Assembly (NCBI GenBank): GCA_018267575.1
Contig: JAFDYF010000056.1
Location: 310,001 to 374,000 of the forward strand
Direction: 5' to 3'
From: Bacteroidota bacterium
GTDB taxonomy: Bacteria; Bacteroidota; Bacteroidia; Chitinophagales; Chitinophagaceae
Length of the DNA stretch: 64,000 nt
The position numbers and the translations under genes were made by a program. Within the stretch, counting starts at the first letter, position 1. Each line of letters starts with the position of its first letter. This document shows, in pieces, positions 36,300 to 45,493 of this stretch. Below the pieces are notes generated by a model that was not told the origin of the DNA, ran no database searches, and saw only the letters and a program-made list of their open reading frames with translations.

Positions 36300-36679
36300 G
36301 GTGGAAGGTTTGGGGTGTAGGGTGTAAGGCATAAGGTGTAGGGTGTAAGGTGTAAGTTGATGAATGTGCGGGGTGCATTATAAATGATAAATTCAATATT
36401 GAGAATGGGACACTAAAACAATTTGATTTTTCAAACGTTTTAGAAGCTGATGAATAGGATTACTGCCGTACAAGTGAGTGACACAACGATGCTAAATAGT
36501 AGTAACAAGGCTAAGTAAATAAAATAATGGTAAAAGGTATAGGGTTTAAGGTATAGGGAAGAAGGTAGAAGCTGAGGTAAAAAGTTTGGGATTCAGATGA
36601 AAGGAATGTTAGACTGTAGGATGAAATTTATAAAGTTCACCACCCTAAACCCCAAACCTCCCACCTCAAACCTTAAAAT
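36300..36679. other. non-coding interval with G-rich short repeats and a flanking inverted repeat
   Basis: No gene. It begins with a G/T/A-rich run of imperfect GGTGTAAGGTGTA-like units (36301-36360), with similar units near 36535-36570. A 19-nt segment at 36306-36324 is matched by its inverted copy at 36641-36659 (18 of 19 positions), enclosing about 316 bp. The tmRNA gene starts 21 bp after the right arm, so its promoter must lie in this interval. Confidence 0.7.
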
Positions 36680-37051
36680 GGGGGTGCCTGGTTTTGACAG
36701 CGTAGATCTTTGAAGGTGTAAGCATGTCGTGCGTTGGATAATTAGCACGTTAATCTGAATATTCAAAACTCAAATGGCAATACTCAGTATGCCATGGCTG
36801 CCTAATCAGTGATTAGATAGTCATTTGGGCCGCGTTGAGCAGGTTGGCCTGTCGCCAAGCTCCGCCGCCGACTCAAAAACAAGTACAGGTTGCTGCAACC
36901 GAAGGCTGTGACGGTTGCTTAAGAACATACAGCTAAGGGATAGATCGGTTTGTTGTTTTCCTGTCCATCCCCGACAATCAATAAACAAATAAGCATGTAG
37001 AAAGCTTTTGAAGAATATGTTTGGACAGGAGTTCGAATCTCCTCACCTCCA
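36680..37051 (+). ncRNA. ssrA: tmRNA (transfer-messenger RNA)
   Basis: One-piece tmRNA of about 372 nt. The 5' end GGGGGTGCCTGGTTTTGACA pairs with the 3' CACCTCC (37044-37050) to form the acceptor stem, and GGAGTTCGAATCTCC gives the T arm. CCA is not encoded. The tag frame runs from GGC at 36776 to the TAA at 36803-36805 and encodes GNTQYAMAA, so the full tag is Ala plus these nine residues; other Bacteroidota tags are Gly-led and end in ALAA or AMAA. The stop codon is followed by the usual small hairpin. It rescues stalled ribosomes and marks products for proteolysis. Confidence 0.97.
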
Positions 37052-37054
37052 CTT

Positions 37055-37090
37055 AAGGGCAAAATGGAACAATCTATTTTGCCCTTTTTT
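37055..37090 (+). terminator. intrinsic terminator of ssrA
   Basis: Perfect 11-bp stem AAGGGCAAAAT / ATTTTGCCCTT (37055-37065 and 37076-37086) with a 10-nt loop, then TTTT. It starts 4 nt after the tmRNA 3' end. Confidence 0.93.
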
Positions 37091-37443
37091 GTCTCTTCTT
37101 TCATCAGGTTCATTCCATCTGGCGGTTAAGTTTTGATGTCGCCAAAATAATTTTTTTTAAGAAATTCATTGATATAAATTTAGTTTCAGTTAATGGACCC
37201 GAAATTCAAATATCGCTACGACGCCAAGTTGTAGCCGTGGGCAAACTTAAAACCTTCATAATATGAGAAAGTCCTTTCATTAGGTTCGTGCATAACTGTT
37301 AGTCTTCGTTAAAGCCCCGATAATGTAAATCGCTGATATCTCAAACCAGGGGCAATTGTAGATTGCGTGAAAATGGATTTATAGAACCAAATATTTTTTT
37401 ATCCCTCTTGCTTTCCCGAAATTGGCTCTTCAATTCTTACTAA
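37091..37443. other. non-coding interval, nothing recognised
   Basis: About 350 bases between the ssrA terminator and the SGNH hydrolase gene. No open frame, hairpin or exact -7 element was seen. No integrase or attachment-site duplicate of the ssrA 3' end is present. Confidence 0.4.
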
Positions 37444-38577
37444 ATGAACCATCTATTCAGGTTTTTACAGATCAAAATCGTGATATGTTGTATGCTGTTT
37501 GGTTTCTCTACACATCTAATGGCTCAGGAAAAAGACCGGATCAATACTGCATTGATGTATTTCTGGAAAACGACCACCATGTATAATGAATCGGTATTGA
37601 TGGTTTCAGGTAATGGCCGATTGCCTACAGCGCATCTTTTATTCACGCCCAATAAAATTCTTTCTGTCAGGAATGCGGGATTGAATTTAGAGTACAAAGA
37701 GGGGATCGATTGGGAATATCGTGATGGGCAATTGAACTTGCTGAAAGGCTCGCTGGCGCCCAGTCTGTCGCAGGCGGAACTCTATCCTGATACCTCAACG
37801 AATACATTCCCGAAAAAAGGGGGCGGTTTTATATTGTTTAAGGAAGGTTCATTTTTCCATGAACACCAGTTGGCGGTCACCTATACACATGATAGCAATT
37901 TATGGAAAGGAACGGTTTCTCAATTCCAGGGAAAAAATATCCCTGTAGTAATGGATAAGCTGAAAAGAAAATCAATTTTAAAATTGTTGCTTTTTGGCGA
38001 CAGCATTGCTGCTGGTTCCAATGCAAGTGGTGAAACAGGAGCCGCTCCTCATATGCCCAGTTGGGGCAAACTGGTTGCAGAAGGTTTGCGAAGACATTAC
38101 AAGGGGGAAATTGAATTTACCAATACCTCGGTTGGCGGCAAGGATTCCAAATGGGGTTTGGAAACGGTCAAGGAAAACGTAGTGGCCCATGATCCAGATC
38201 TTGTTATCATTGCTTTTGGTATGAATGATGGAACCGGCAGGATGGAGCCAAAACGCTTTAAAGCGAATATTAAAGGGATTATCAAAACCGTTAGACGGCA
38301 TAACCCAAAGGCTGAATTTATATTGGTTGCAACGATGTTGCCCAATCCTGAATCAAATTTTGTAGGTACACAAACGCATTTTAAGAAAGTATTGGATGAA
38401 TTGACGGGCCCGGGGATTGTATTGGTGGATATGACAGCCGTACATGGGGAGCTTCTTAAATATAAATCTTATCAGGACCTGACAGGGAATGATATCAACC
38501 ATCCCAATGATTTTTTGATTCGCTGGTACGCTCAGGAGATTTTAAGTACATTGATCCAGAGTGACACTGCTGAATGA
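37444..38577 (+). CDS. secreted SGNH/GDSL-family esterase
   Basis: 377 residues with a signal peptide (ending near THLMAQ). Residues about 30-175 form an N-terminal beta-rich domain; the SGNH hydrolase domain follows. Block I is LLFGDSIAAGSNAS with the nucleophile Ser, block II NTSVGGKDSKWG gives the Gly, block III IIAFGMNDGT the Asn, and block V DINHPNDF the Asp-x-x-His pair (Asp spaced two residues before His). The two-domain layout resembles carbohydrate esterases that remove acetyl groups from polysaccharides, but the substrate is not certain. Confidence 0.88.
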   Translation: MNHLFRFLQIKIVICCMLFGFSTHLMAQEKDRINTALMYFWKTTTMYNESVLMVSGNGRLPTAHLLFTPNKILSVRNAGLNLEYKEGIDWEYRDGQLNLLKGSLAPSLSQAELYPDTSTNTFPKKGGGFILFKEGSFFHEHQLAVTYTHDSNLWKGTVSQFQGKNIPVVMDKLKRKSILKLLLFGDSIAAGSNASGETGAAPHMPSWGKLVAEGLRRHYKGEIEFTNTSVGGKDSKWGLETVKENVVAHDPDLVIIAFGMNDGTGRMEPKRFKANIKGIIKTVRRHNPKAEFILVATMLPNPESNFVGTQTHFKKVLDELTGPGIVLVDMTAVHGELLKYKSYQDLTGNDINHPNDFLIRWYAQEILSTLIQSDTAE

Positions 38578-38835
38578 AAATAGTGATGACCACTAATTAT
38601 TTTTCATTGCGTTTACGCATGATAGCTGCCTTTGTTAAATCCCTGATAGCATTTGACTAAAGTCATTATAGATTTTGTTACACGAATATTGCTTGCCAAT
38701 TAGCTCTTCACTAACAAGAAAAATATGTGATATTAGGTAAAGCGGTAATTGAGAATTTAGTAATTTGAACATGTAGGGTTGAACCAATCGAACTGCGGCA
38801 TCGATTTTCAAATGTTAGACAACTAAAATCACAAC

Positions 38836-39390
38836 ATGAGAAAAATAATTGCAGCAATCAACATGACACTTGATGGTTTTTGCGACCATACAGCAATTAC
38901 TCCCGATGAAGAGATACATCAATATTATGCTGACCTATTGAGGAAAGCAGACACTATACTATTTGGGAGGGTGACCTATCAACTTATGCAATATTGGAAA
39001 ACGGTGGTAGATAACCCTACCGGTAACCAATCAATGGACGAATTTGCTATGGTTATAGGCCAGATTCCAAAAATTGTTTTTTCCCATTCCCTTAAAGATA
39101 CAGGTTGGGAAACTGCCAAGCTATCAAGCCGAACTATTGAAGAAGAAATTTTAGACCTCCGTCAACAACCGGGTAGCCAGGTTTTGATTGGCAGCCGGAG
39201 TTTGATTATACAATTAATGAAACTGAATTTGATTGATGAATACCGAATATGTGTTCATCCTGTTATTGCTGGAGGCGGTTTGCCATTATTTGAAAATGTA
39301 AACAATAGGGCTAGTCTTACACTGGTAAAAACAAAAACCTTTGGCTCTGGAGCAATCGTTCTTTATTATAAACCCAACAATGAAGAATAA
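38836..39390 (+). CDS. RibD C-terminal-domain/dihydrofolate reductase-like protein
   Basis: 184 residues. MRKIIAAINMTLDGFCDH, LFGRVTYQLMQYW, PKIVFSHSLKDTGW, GSRSLIIQLMKLNLIDEYRI and HPVIAGGGLPLFE are signatures of the YyaP/YwjB group of small NADPH-binding proteins related to the reductase domain of RibD. Their substrate is generally unknown. It is cytoplasmic and stands alone; no riboflavin or folate genes are adjacent. Confidence 0.88.
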   Translation: MRKIIAAINMTLDGFCDHTAITPDEEIHQYYADLLRKADTILFGRVTYQLMQYWKTVVDNPTGNQSMDEFAMVIGQIPKIVFSHSLKDTGWETAKLSSRTIEEEILDLRQQPGSQVLIGSRSLIIQLMKLNLIDEYRICVHPVIAGGGLPLFENVNNRASLTLVKTKTFGSGAIVLYYKPNNEE

Positions 39391-39423
39391 AACGAACCAA
39401 TGAAAGGCAACTGCCTGACTTCA

Positions 39424-39811
39424 TTACAAATCAGGGTTCTTCACCAACATCCCCATATAATATTTCCGGTAAGCGTATCCTAAAAAAGATTGGGCACAAT
39501 TAATCAAACTGCCATAGCGAGCCAGAATGAACTAAAATAGTGTGGTACAGAAATGCATTCAAGCTGATCGGCAATAATACCACAGCAAAAAAAGGAGCAT
39601 ATCGATTCATGAGCATGGATAGGCCTCCTATTATCTGTATTGATTTTATCATGGGGAAAAATAGCTTACCCCTAGAAGGCCTGCTTTGAAAGCGGCTACC
39701 CTTCCGGTATGATTGGGTTGATAGGGTATAAACCAAAAATAAATAATCGAGCCCAAAAGCCAAATAAATAAAGCCAAGAACGATCCTAGAAATGAGGGTT
39801 TCTTTTTTCAT
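39424..39811 (-). pseudogene. DoxX-like membrane protein gene broken by frameshifts
   Basis: The longest single frame (39500-39811) gives 103 residues, but conserved DoxX pieces lie in different frames. Frame 1 gives SRIVLGFIYLAFGLDYLF; a different frame between about 39662 and 39700 gives VAAFKAGLLGVSY; frame 1 resumes with FFPMIKSIQIIGGLSMLMNR and SLNAFLYHTILVHSG; then from about 39520 to the TAA at 39424 another frame gives AQSFLGYAYRKYYMGMLVKN. At least three shifts are therefore needed, one at the five-base A run 39657-39661. An intact protein would be about 128 residues with four membrane helices. Decay, or clustered sequencing errors, are the two explanations. Confidence 0.8.
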
Positions 39812-40164
39812 GAGTCACTAAATGAATTCAAAAGATGTTATGTACACAAGATTATTACAATTTGCAAATAGAATAATCATCGCGAGTCCTTGAAGAGGGG
39901 TAAATAGAACAGTCATTGAATAGGCCTGTCACAAGTGACAGGCCGCACAAAGCTTGGCTGCATATCCGCCACGAAGAGAATTGCTTTAGCGCAACTTAAC
40001 CGACCGCGTCCATTAGACAAACTCACTTGACTTAATAACATAGAACCAGCTTTTGTACCTTTAACAAAGACATCGGTTAGGGCAGATGTTTTTTAAATGC
40101 TGCAACCAAACACCAAGTTTGGACCGATGCTGTTTATCTAATTTCACTTTATTAATTTAAAAAA
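39812..40164. other. non-coding interval with a perfect palindrome
   Basis: About 350 bases without a gene. It contains the palindrome at 39923-39944 (10-bp arms, 2-nt centre) and a TACCTTTA near match to the -7 element about 110 nt before the next start codon. Confidence 0.5.
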
Positions 40165-40806
40165 ATGTATGCAATTAATCATGCCGCAACTGCATTAATT
40201 TTAAAAAAGAGATATCCCGTTTCATCGATGTTTCTATTGCTGATTTCTGTTCAATTGGTAGAACTACTGTGGGTTGTATTTTCTTATTTGGGAATAGAAT
40301 ATATCTCTGTAATAAACGGCAAGCTGCATCTTAATTATCTCCCCTATTCGCATTCCATATTTACTGGAGTGACCCTCTCCTTGATCGCTTTTTCAATCAT
40401 CAATTGGGGCTATAAGAATCGAGCATTGGCAATTGCTTTTTCAATCGGAATAATGTCACATATCATACTTGATATCATCTTTCACGAAAAAGATATGGCT
40501 TTGTCTCCTTTTTCCAATACCCCAAATTTTGGTTTGGGGATTTCAAATTATCCCTATATTGATTTTACCTTAGAAACAATGTATGGGATTTTTTGCTGGT
40601 GGTATTTTAAGGGGAATAAATATTTGTTGATCACCATTATTCTCTTCAATATTTTAGACCTTCCTATGATGTTGGGGAAAGATAATTCTGGTAAACCATT
40701 TTCTGTAAATCATTTTATTTTACCTTCTATTATTCTTATACAAATAGTGATTACTTGGTATTTTGTTTGGCGCTATAGCAGAAAAAAAAGCCCTCTTGAA
40801 CTTTGA
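40165..40806 (+). CDS. integral membrane protein, possible YdjM-like hydrolase
   Basis: 213 residues, five to six membrane helices. Conserved-looking polar residues sit in or near helices: INHAATALIL at the N-terminus, YLPYSHSIFTG and MSHIILDIIFHEKD. His clusters of this kind recall membrane-embedded metal-dependent hydrolases of the YdjM/LexA-regulated group, but the match is loose. The C-terminus is basic (RYSRKKS), pointing inward. It could also be an unrelated conserved membrane protein. Monocistronic; neighbours are unrelated. Confidence 0.75.
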   Translation: MYAINHAATALILKKRYPVSSMFLLLISVQLVELLWVVFSYLGIEYISVINGKLHLNYLPYSHSIFTGVTLSLIAFSIINWGYKNRALAIAFSIGIMSHIILDIIFHEKDMALSPFSNTPNFGLGISNYPYIDFTLETMYGIFCWWYFKGNKYLLITIILFNILDLPMMLGKDNSGKPFSVNHFILPSIILIQIVITWYFVWRYSRKKSPLEL

Positions 40807-40991
40807 TAAATTTCTATGTGTGCGTTATCGCATAATCTTTCAGCCTGAGGTTAAAACAGAAATTGGATTGCATGATTGTACACTATAATTTTGGGGCAAA
40901 TAAAATCAAACATTGAGGCAAACGGTATGTTTTTAAGAGGAAAACATATCCATGCTTTGCGGTCTAGCACTAACCCTATGCACAAGTGTAT

Positions 40992-42275
40992 TTAAAAAAC
41001 TTCTCCCAGATTAATGGCAAACCAAGGCTTGGGAAGGTTTTGGCCGAAACCCATATCGATAGCCAGATTAGTTCTGGAACACTTGTTGAATTTGATGCGG
41101 AGCCCGGCACCACAGCCAACTGCCGTTACGCTTTCTGATTGTTCTGCATTGGAATTGGAGTAGGAGGTATACATCTCATTAGGAAAATGTTGGATGTTTG
41201 AAAAAACTACGCCTCCCAATAAACCGTTTCTAGTAATCTGGAAACGATATTCCGATTCGAAGTACAGCATGTTCGCCCCGCGATAACGGCCCTGTGAGTA
41301 TCCTCGACCGGTGTTCCATAACTCATCCCAACCTGTGCTGGGGAACAAAAGAAATGGGGCACTGCCAAAAATGGCCCAATAATAACCCCAAAATGCGAGC
41401 ACACGATATTTGTTTTCCGAGAGTGAGACATATTTTCGGGCATCCACTACCAAACTACTCCAATAATCATCGCTGCCCCAGGATTTAAAGGAAGGATGGA
41501 ACATGGCCGAACCATAGAAACCACTTTTGGCATTTACGGGATTGTCTCTGGAGTCATACAAAAATTTGAAAGCAGGTCCAAAGGCAGTCTCTTCATCTGC
41601 AGGTACTTTTTGGTTGGTGTAATATTCAAAGGCAGAGCTAGGCTCGATGCCCGTGCCGCTGCCAGCGCCTGTTTGTGGAAATTTTTCTTCTTTGATGTTC
41701 CAAAAATAATCATAGTACAGACCGATACCGCCATACATATTTTTCCCAAGTTTCGTCAGCACGGATTGATGTAGTTTCAGCCAACTAAAATTGACCGTAT
41801 AATCAGTATTCAAATTGGATTTGCCACTGAGCCCATATATGAAAGAAGGATAGTTGATATACCGATCGTCGAGTACAATATTGAACTGATCTTTTTTTGT
41901 CCATATACTTACCAGAAAAGGCAAAATGCTTTGTTTGTATTGTGTATAGGTAAAACTGCTGAGTGCACTGGATTCTTTTGAAGCGCCTTTCAAAGTAAAT
42001 ACAGCATTGGCGCCGAGTGCAATGGCAAGACCGGTATTGGAACTATAGCCACCGGCTGGCAGTAGGGCGAACTGAAAATTTTTATTTTCATCCTTTTTTT
42101 CGAAATAGGGTTTCTTTTTAAGACGATGGAATACATCCCTCATATCCAATTGCCCGGTGCTTTGGCAAGAGTCTGAAATCGGTGATTGTGATATTGCCTT
42201 GAAAGGGGAGAAGTGCAGACATGCAGCAAACAGTATAATCTTGATAGTCCTAGCGGACAGGACTTGCATTTGCAT
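40992..42275 (-). CDS. outer-membrane beta-barrel protein, BamA/surface-antigen (D15) type
   Basis: 427 residues with a signal peptide ending near FKAISQ. There are no POTRA repeats; the mature protein looks like a barrel alone. Features are FALLPAGGYSSNTGLAIALG for the first strands, FKFLYDSRDNPVNAKSGFYG, and GRGYSQGRYRGANMLYFESEYRF, the substrate-contacting L6-type loop motif of the Omp85 family, with a C-terminal aromatic-rich strand ending in Val-Phe. POTRA-less Omp85 proteins are common in Bacteroidota and may help assemble or export lipoproteins, but this one has no known role. It sits just downstream of the SusCD array, on the same strand, about 400 nt away. Confidence 0.87.
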   Translation of the reverse strand: MQMQVLSARTIKIILFAACLHFSPFKAISQSPISDSCQSTGQLDMRDVFHRLKKKPYFEKKDENKNFQFALLPAGGYSSNTGLAIALGANAVFTLKGASKESSALSSFTYTQYKQSILPFLVSIWTKKDQFNIVLDDRYINYPSFIYGLSGKSNLNTDYTVNFSWLKLHQSVLTKLGKNMYGGIGLYYDYFWNIKEEKFPQTGAGSGTGIEPSSAFEYYTNQKVPADEETAFGPAFKFLYDSRDNPVNAKSGFYGSAMFHPSFKSWGSDDYWSSLVVDARKYVSLSENKYRVLAFWGYYWAIFGSAPFLLFPSTGWDELWNTGRGYSQGRYRGANMLYFESEYRFQITRNGLLGGVVFSNIQHFPNEMYTSYSNSNAEQSESVTAVGCGAGLRIKFNKCSRTNLAIDMGFGQNLPKPWFAINLGEVF

Positions 42276-42674
42276 AAGCTTTCTGTTTGCTTTCGTTCAG
42301 GGATTGGAGCAAATTATTGACTTCAATAAAGCATAGGATAACCCTTGCAGGGTCGGTATGTATCATTAACTCATATGATGGGGTTTTGTTGTACAAGAAA
42401 ATCAAGATTTCAGGTGTCGGTAGGCTGGCAAGATATGTACTTGCTGATTAATTTTGTAGGGTTTTGGATTGCATGCCTTTTAAAACGACAATCTAGTGAA
42501 AGGTTTAATGCCATTGGCAATTTTGATAAAATATTTTGGTTTTTCTATTAAATATTAACAAAAGCTTACTTAACCATAAAGTATTATAGGTTATATATGT
42601 ATTCGAATACTGGCAATAAAAATATTCATTCGCAAGCCAATTGCTCAACTACCTTATGCATTGGCTTGCCTGTT
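42276..42674. other. non-coding interval between the YdjC-like gene and the barrel gene
   Basis: About 400 AT-rich bases. Short open frames on the plus strand have no supporting features. A 10-bp inverted repeat (42632-42641 and 42660-42669) lies next to the ydjC-like stop. Confidence 0.5.
42632..42669 (-). terminator. candidate terminator at the end of the SusCD-lipid enzyme array
   Basis: Inverted repeat GCAAGCCAAT / ATTGGCTTGC with an 18-nt loop, 5 nt after the stop of the last gene. The following minus-strand bases are A/T-rich with a T5 run 14 nt after the stem, so the signal is weaker than those at 9325 and 30808. Confidence 0.45.
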
Positions 42675-43742
42675 TTATTTCAATGCATTGCGCTTCTGCA
42701 TCACTTCTCTCCAAGTGGTCAGGATAATTCCATTTTGCTTCAGCCATTTTTTCAAATCGGGATCCATCATGGCAAGCATATCTGCATTGCGGGAATCACC
42801 AGATCCTGATATTTTGCGGAAATCATCCGATACAACGGTACTGTGCACGATATACATGGCGAGACCGGGTTCCATTTGAAGGATGGTTTCCTCAAGTTTT
42901 TTTACTTTGAATTTGGCATAAGCTTCGGGGCTAATCTTCCCATTCACAGGTGCTGGTTTCCAATCACCGCTATACGTGATCAAATCGTCCAATACGGGCA
43001 GCCCTAGGTCCCAGATTTTTTTTCCGACAGCTCTGGCATTTTTTAAAGTTTCGGGCAAGGGCAGTTCCATCCCTTCTTTATATTTTCCTTCGGATTTTAA
43101 TTTTTTGATAAGAGGCTGATTGAAATTTTCTGCCAAGAGTTTATTGTTGCCGCCCGGGAACATGACGGGAATGCCATTCTCAGCACCAACTTTGATATAC
43201 CTTTCCAGATAAGCAGGGCTTACAAACAAAGTGCCCATATGCGAATCCAAATGCGTGGGGTGAAGCCCCAATGCCAATGCCCTAGCCAGTTGTGCACGGA
43301 TCTCCTGTTCTACCTCATCGGCGCTTGCATGGGCCAACACGTCTTCTGGTTCATGCCATAAACACCATTCTGGATCTACTAGCCCGGGCACTTGTTTCAT
43401 TCCAGCCAAAGGCCCCCACCGGTAATCTCCCCATTCGGAAGTGAGGGTGAGATGCAAGCCGGCATCGTATCCTTTTTCTGCAGCGTATTTTGCAAAACTG
43501 GCTGCCCAAGGACAAGGCATCATAATACTGGTGGAAGTGGCCACTCCTTTTTCAATAGAGTTGATGGCACCTTGGTTTGAATTTACAGACATGCCCGCAT
43601 CGTCCACATGCAGAATGATCACTTTGGATCCCTTGGGGAAACCTAGTTTTTCAGCATAGGTAACATTATCTGTTTGTGCAAACGAAATAAACGGAATGAT
43701 TAATAGTATCAGAAAGCGGAGGCTTTTTTTAATTTGCATCAT
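42675..43742 (-). CDS. secreted YdjC/ChbG-family carbohydrate deacetylase
   Basis: 355 residues with a signal peptide (after MMQIKK, ending near ISFAQ); start could also be the second Met. The metal site of the family is seen in VIILHVDDAGMS (Asp pair) and in GLHLTL and THLDSHMGTLF. ChbG removes an acetyl group from chitobiose and HpnK acts on an acetylated glycolipid intermediate, so an N-acyl sugar or glycolipid substrate is reasonable. It is the last gene of the array that begins with the ECF sigma factor, 84 nt after the esterase fusion. Confidence 0.9.
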   Translation of the reverse strand: MMQIKKSLRFLILLIIPFISFAQTDNVTYAEKLGFPKGSKVIILHVDDAGMSVNSNQGAINSIEKGVATSTSIMMPCPWAASFAKYAAEKGYDAGLHLTLTSEWGDYRWGPLAGMKQVPGLVDPEWCLWHEPEDVLAHASADEVEQEIRAQLARALALGLHPTHLDSHMGTLFVSPAYLERYIKVGAENGIPVMFPGGNNKLLAENFNQPLIKKLKSEGKYKEGMELPLPETLKNARAVGKKIWDLGLPVLDDLITYSGDWKPAPVNGKISPEAYAKFKVKKLEETILQMEPGLAMYIVHSTVVSDDFRKISGSGDSRNADMLAMMDPDLKKWLKQNGIILTTWREVMQKRNALK

Positions 43743-43826
43743 TTGATATTTTATAGGTATTTCTAAAAATTATTTTCCATAATAAATGCAGATGGTTGCG
43801 AGATCCACATCATTCACCTATGCCGA

Positions 43827-45491
43827 TTATTTGGCAGGATAATATTTCTCCAACCATTTTATTGTTTTTGAAAATGCGTCAATGGCGGTTGCAGGAGAAA
43901 GTCCATGTTTTTCCTCGGGGTATAGTTCCAGTTGAGCGGGGATTCCCAGTTCCAATAATTTTTTATACATTTTTTCTGCTTGGCTTACATCCACCAGTGG
44001 GTCTTTGCCACCATGAAAAAGAAGGGTAGGGACTCCAGATGTTTTTGAAATTCTATAATAGGGGCTTGCCAATTTGCAGAGAGGGTCCTTGGAGTCTGCT
44101 ACCCCAAGTAAGTTTACTACTTTGCTATCGGCATCTGGATTGTTTTCCCTTACTGCCTTATCACTCAAATCGGTCGGTCCCCAAAAATCAACCACTGTTT
44201 TTATTTCTTTCAGGCTGTCGTACCCATAAGCATAGAGCATGGCTAGATAGGCACCCGCACTTCCACCCATCAATGCAAAGTCACCTTTCCGATAATGAAA
44301 CCTACCAGACTTGTCATCAATAAAAGACAATAAGCGGGAGACGTCTTCGATCTGTGCAGGAAATCGGTTTTTGCCGTCTCTTATCAGACGGTAGTTCATG
44401 GATACCAATATGTATTTTTTTTGTCCCACGAGTTCTTCAGTGAGTGATTCTGGAAATTCCGATTTATCACCACCGGTCCATCCACCACCGTGGATATAGA
44501 CGATTACCCGGGCATCATCATACTCTAAGGGAAAATATACGTCCATCTTATTTTCTGGGTCAGTTCCATAGCTGACGTCTAAGAGTTTTCTATAAGAAGT
44601 TGGGGTCGACGGATTGCTGTTCACGGAAAATTTTGCATTGTCCCTTTGATTGGTCTTTTTTAAATAGGCAACCAATGCTTCCGGATGGTCTGTCTGCATT
44701 CCTTGTACGCCCAAACCCAGTGCCTGTTCCCAATTGCTTTTATCTTCATTTGCTGACTGTACATCCAACCAAACTGCCACGCCTTTTTTATTGGCCATGG
44801 CGAGCATTGCACTATCACGAATATTATCCAATACTTCCAATTGCACCTGGCCTAGCAAGTAAGCCAATTGTTCGGCTGTGCTTATTTGTTCAGGTAGACT
44901 TGTCATCAAAGGCATGTCCGGTGCAGCATTTTTCCATTTGCTATAATCGCTTGTCTTGTTCAAGTAAACCACGATTTGTTTTTCCATACCGGCTTCCTTG
45001 ATCTGTTTATAAGCTTCCATTGGGTCGGCATCTTTAAAATCGAGATAGATATTGATCTGGTTTTTGCAGGCATTCAGGATGTCTTTGAATTCTGGGATGT
45101 GGTAAATTTTTTGGTCCGTTCTTTTATTTGGATTGATTACCTGTAGTTTTTTTATTTCATCCAGGATTAGGTCTTTTACTTCCCCTTTGCCATTGGTCAT
45201 GCGGTCAACGGTGGCATCATGGCTTAACACCAAGAATCCATCTTTAGTGGTTCTTAAATCAATTTCAACATAGTCTGCACCAGCCTTGATGGCTTCCTGT
45301 ACCGCAGCCAGGGTATTCTCGGGTACATTTACATGATTGCCCCTATGGGCAATTACAATAAAGCCATGCTTTGATTTTGGTAGTGCTGCATGTGTACGCT
45401 GCGCTTTTACCTGAATGAAGGAGGTGCTGAACACACAAGTTGCTGCAATGACTAAGAGCGCAAATTGACTTTTTCTAAAAATGAGGTTCAT
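43827..45491 (-). CDS. glycerophosphodiester phosphodiesterase fused to an alpha/beta-hydrolase esterase
   Basis: 554 residues with a signal peptide. Residues about 45-290 are a GDPD domain: IAHRGNHVNVPENTLAA, YVEIDLRTTKDGFLVLSHD and MQTDHPEALVAYL, with catalytic His pair and Glu/Asp metal ligands intact. Residues about 310-554 are an esterase of the BD-FAE/hormone-sensitive-lipase type: VIVYIHGGGWTGGDKSEF for the oxyanion hole, LMGGSAGAYLAML with the nucleophile Ser, and FHGGKDPLVD and EKHGLS for the acid and base. GDPD splits glycerophosphodiesters; the esterase could remove acyl groups from the same molecule. It starts 2 nt after the PqaA-type gene. Confidence 0.92.
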   Translation of the reverse strand: MNLIFRKSQFALLVIAATCVFSTSFIQVKAQRTHAALPKSKHGFIVIAHRGNHVNVPENTLAAVQEAIKAGADYVEIDLRTTKDGFLVLSHDATVDRMTNGKGEVKDLILDEIKKLQVINPNKRTDQKIYHIPEFKDILNACKNQINIYLDFKDADPMEAYKQIKEAGMEKQIVVYLNKTSDYSKWKNAAPDMPLMTSLPEQISTAEQLAYLLGQVQLEVLDNIRDSAMLAMANKKGVAVWLDVQSANEDKSNWEQALGLGVQGMQTDHPEALVAYLKKTNQRDNAKFSVNSNPSTPTSYRKLLDVSYGTDPENKMDVYFPLEYDDARVIVYIHGGGWTGGDKSEFPESLTEELVGQKKYILVSMNYRLIRDGKNRFPAQIEDVSRLLSFIDDKSGRFHYRKGDFALMGGSAGAYLAMLYAYGYDSLKEIKTVVDFWGPTDLSDKAVRENNPDADSKVVNLLGVADSKDPLCKLASPYYRISKTSGVPTLLFHGGKDPLVDVSQAEKMYKKLLELGIPAQLELYPEEKHGLSPATAIDAFSKTIKWLEKYYPAK

Positions 45492-45493
45492 GA

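Noticed and set aside
36680..37443. Possible integration site at ssrA
   Set aside because: No integrase gene and no duplicated ssrA 3' end were found nearby.
42345..42551. Short open frame upstream of the barrel gene
   Set aside because: No signal, no motif, and composition like the surrounding non-coding DNA.
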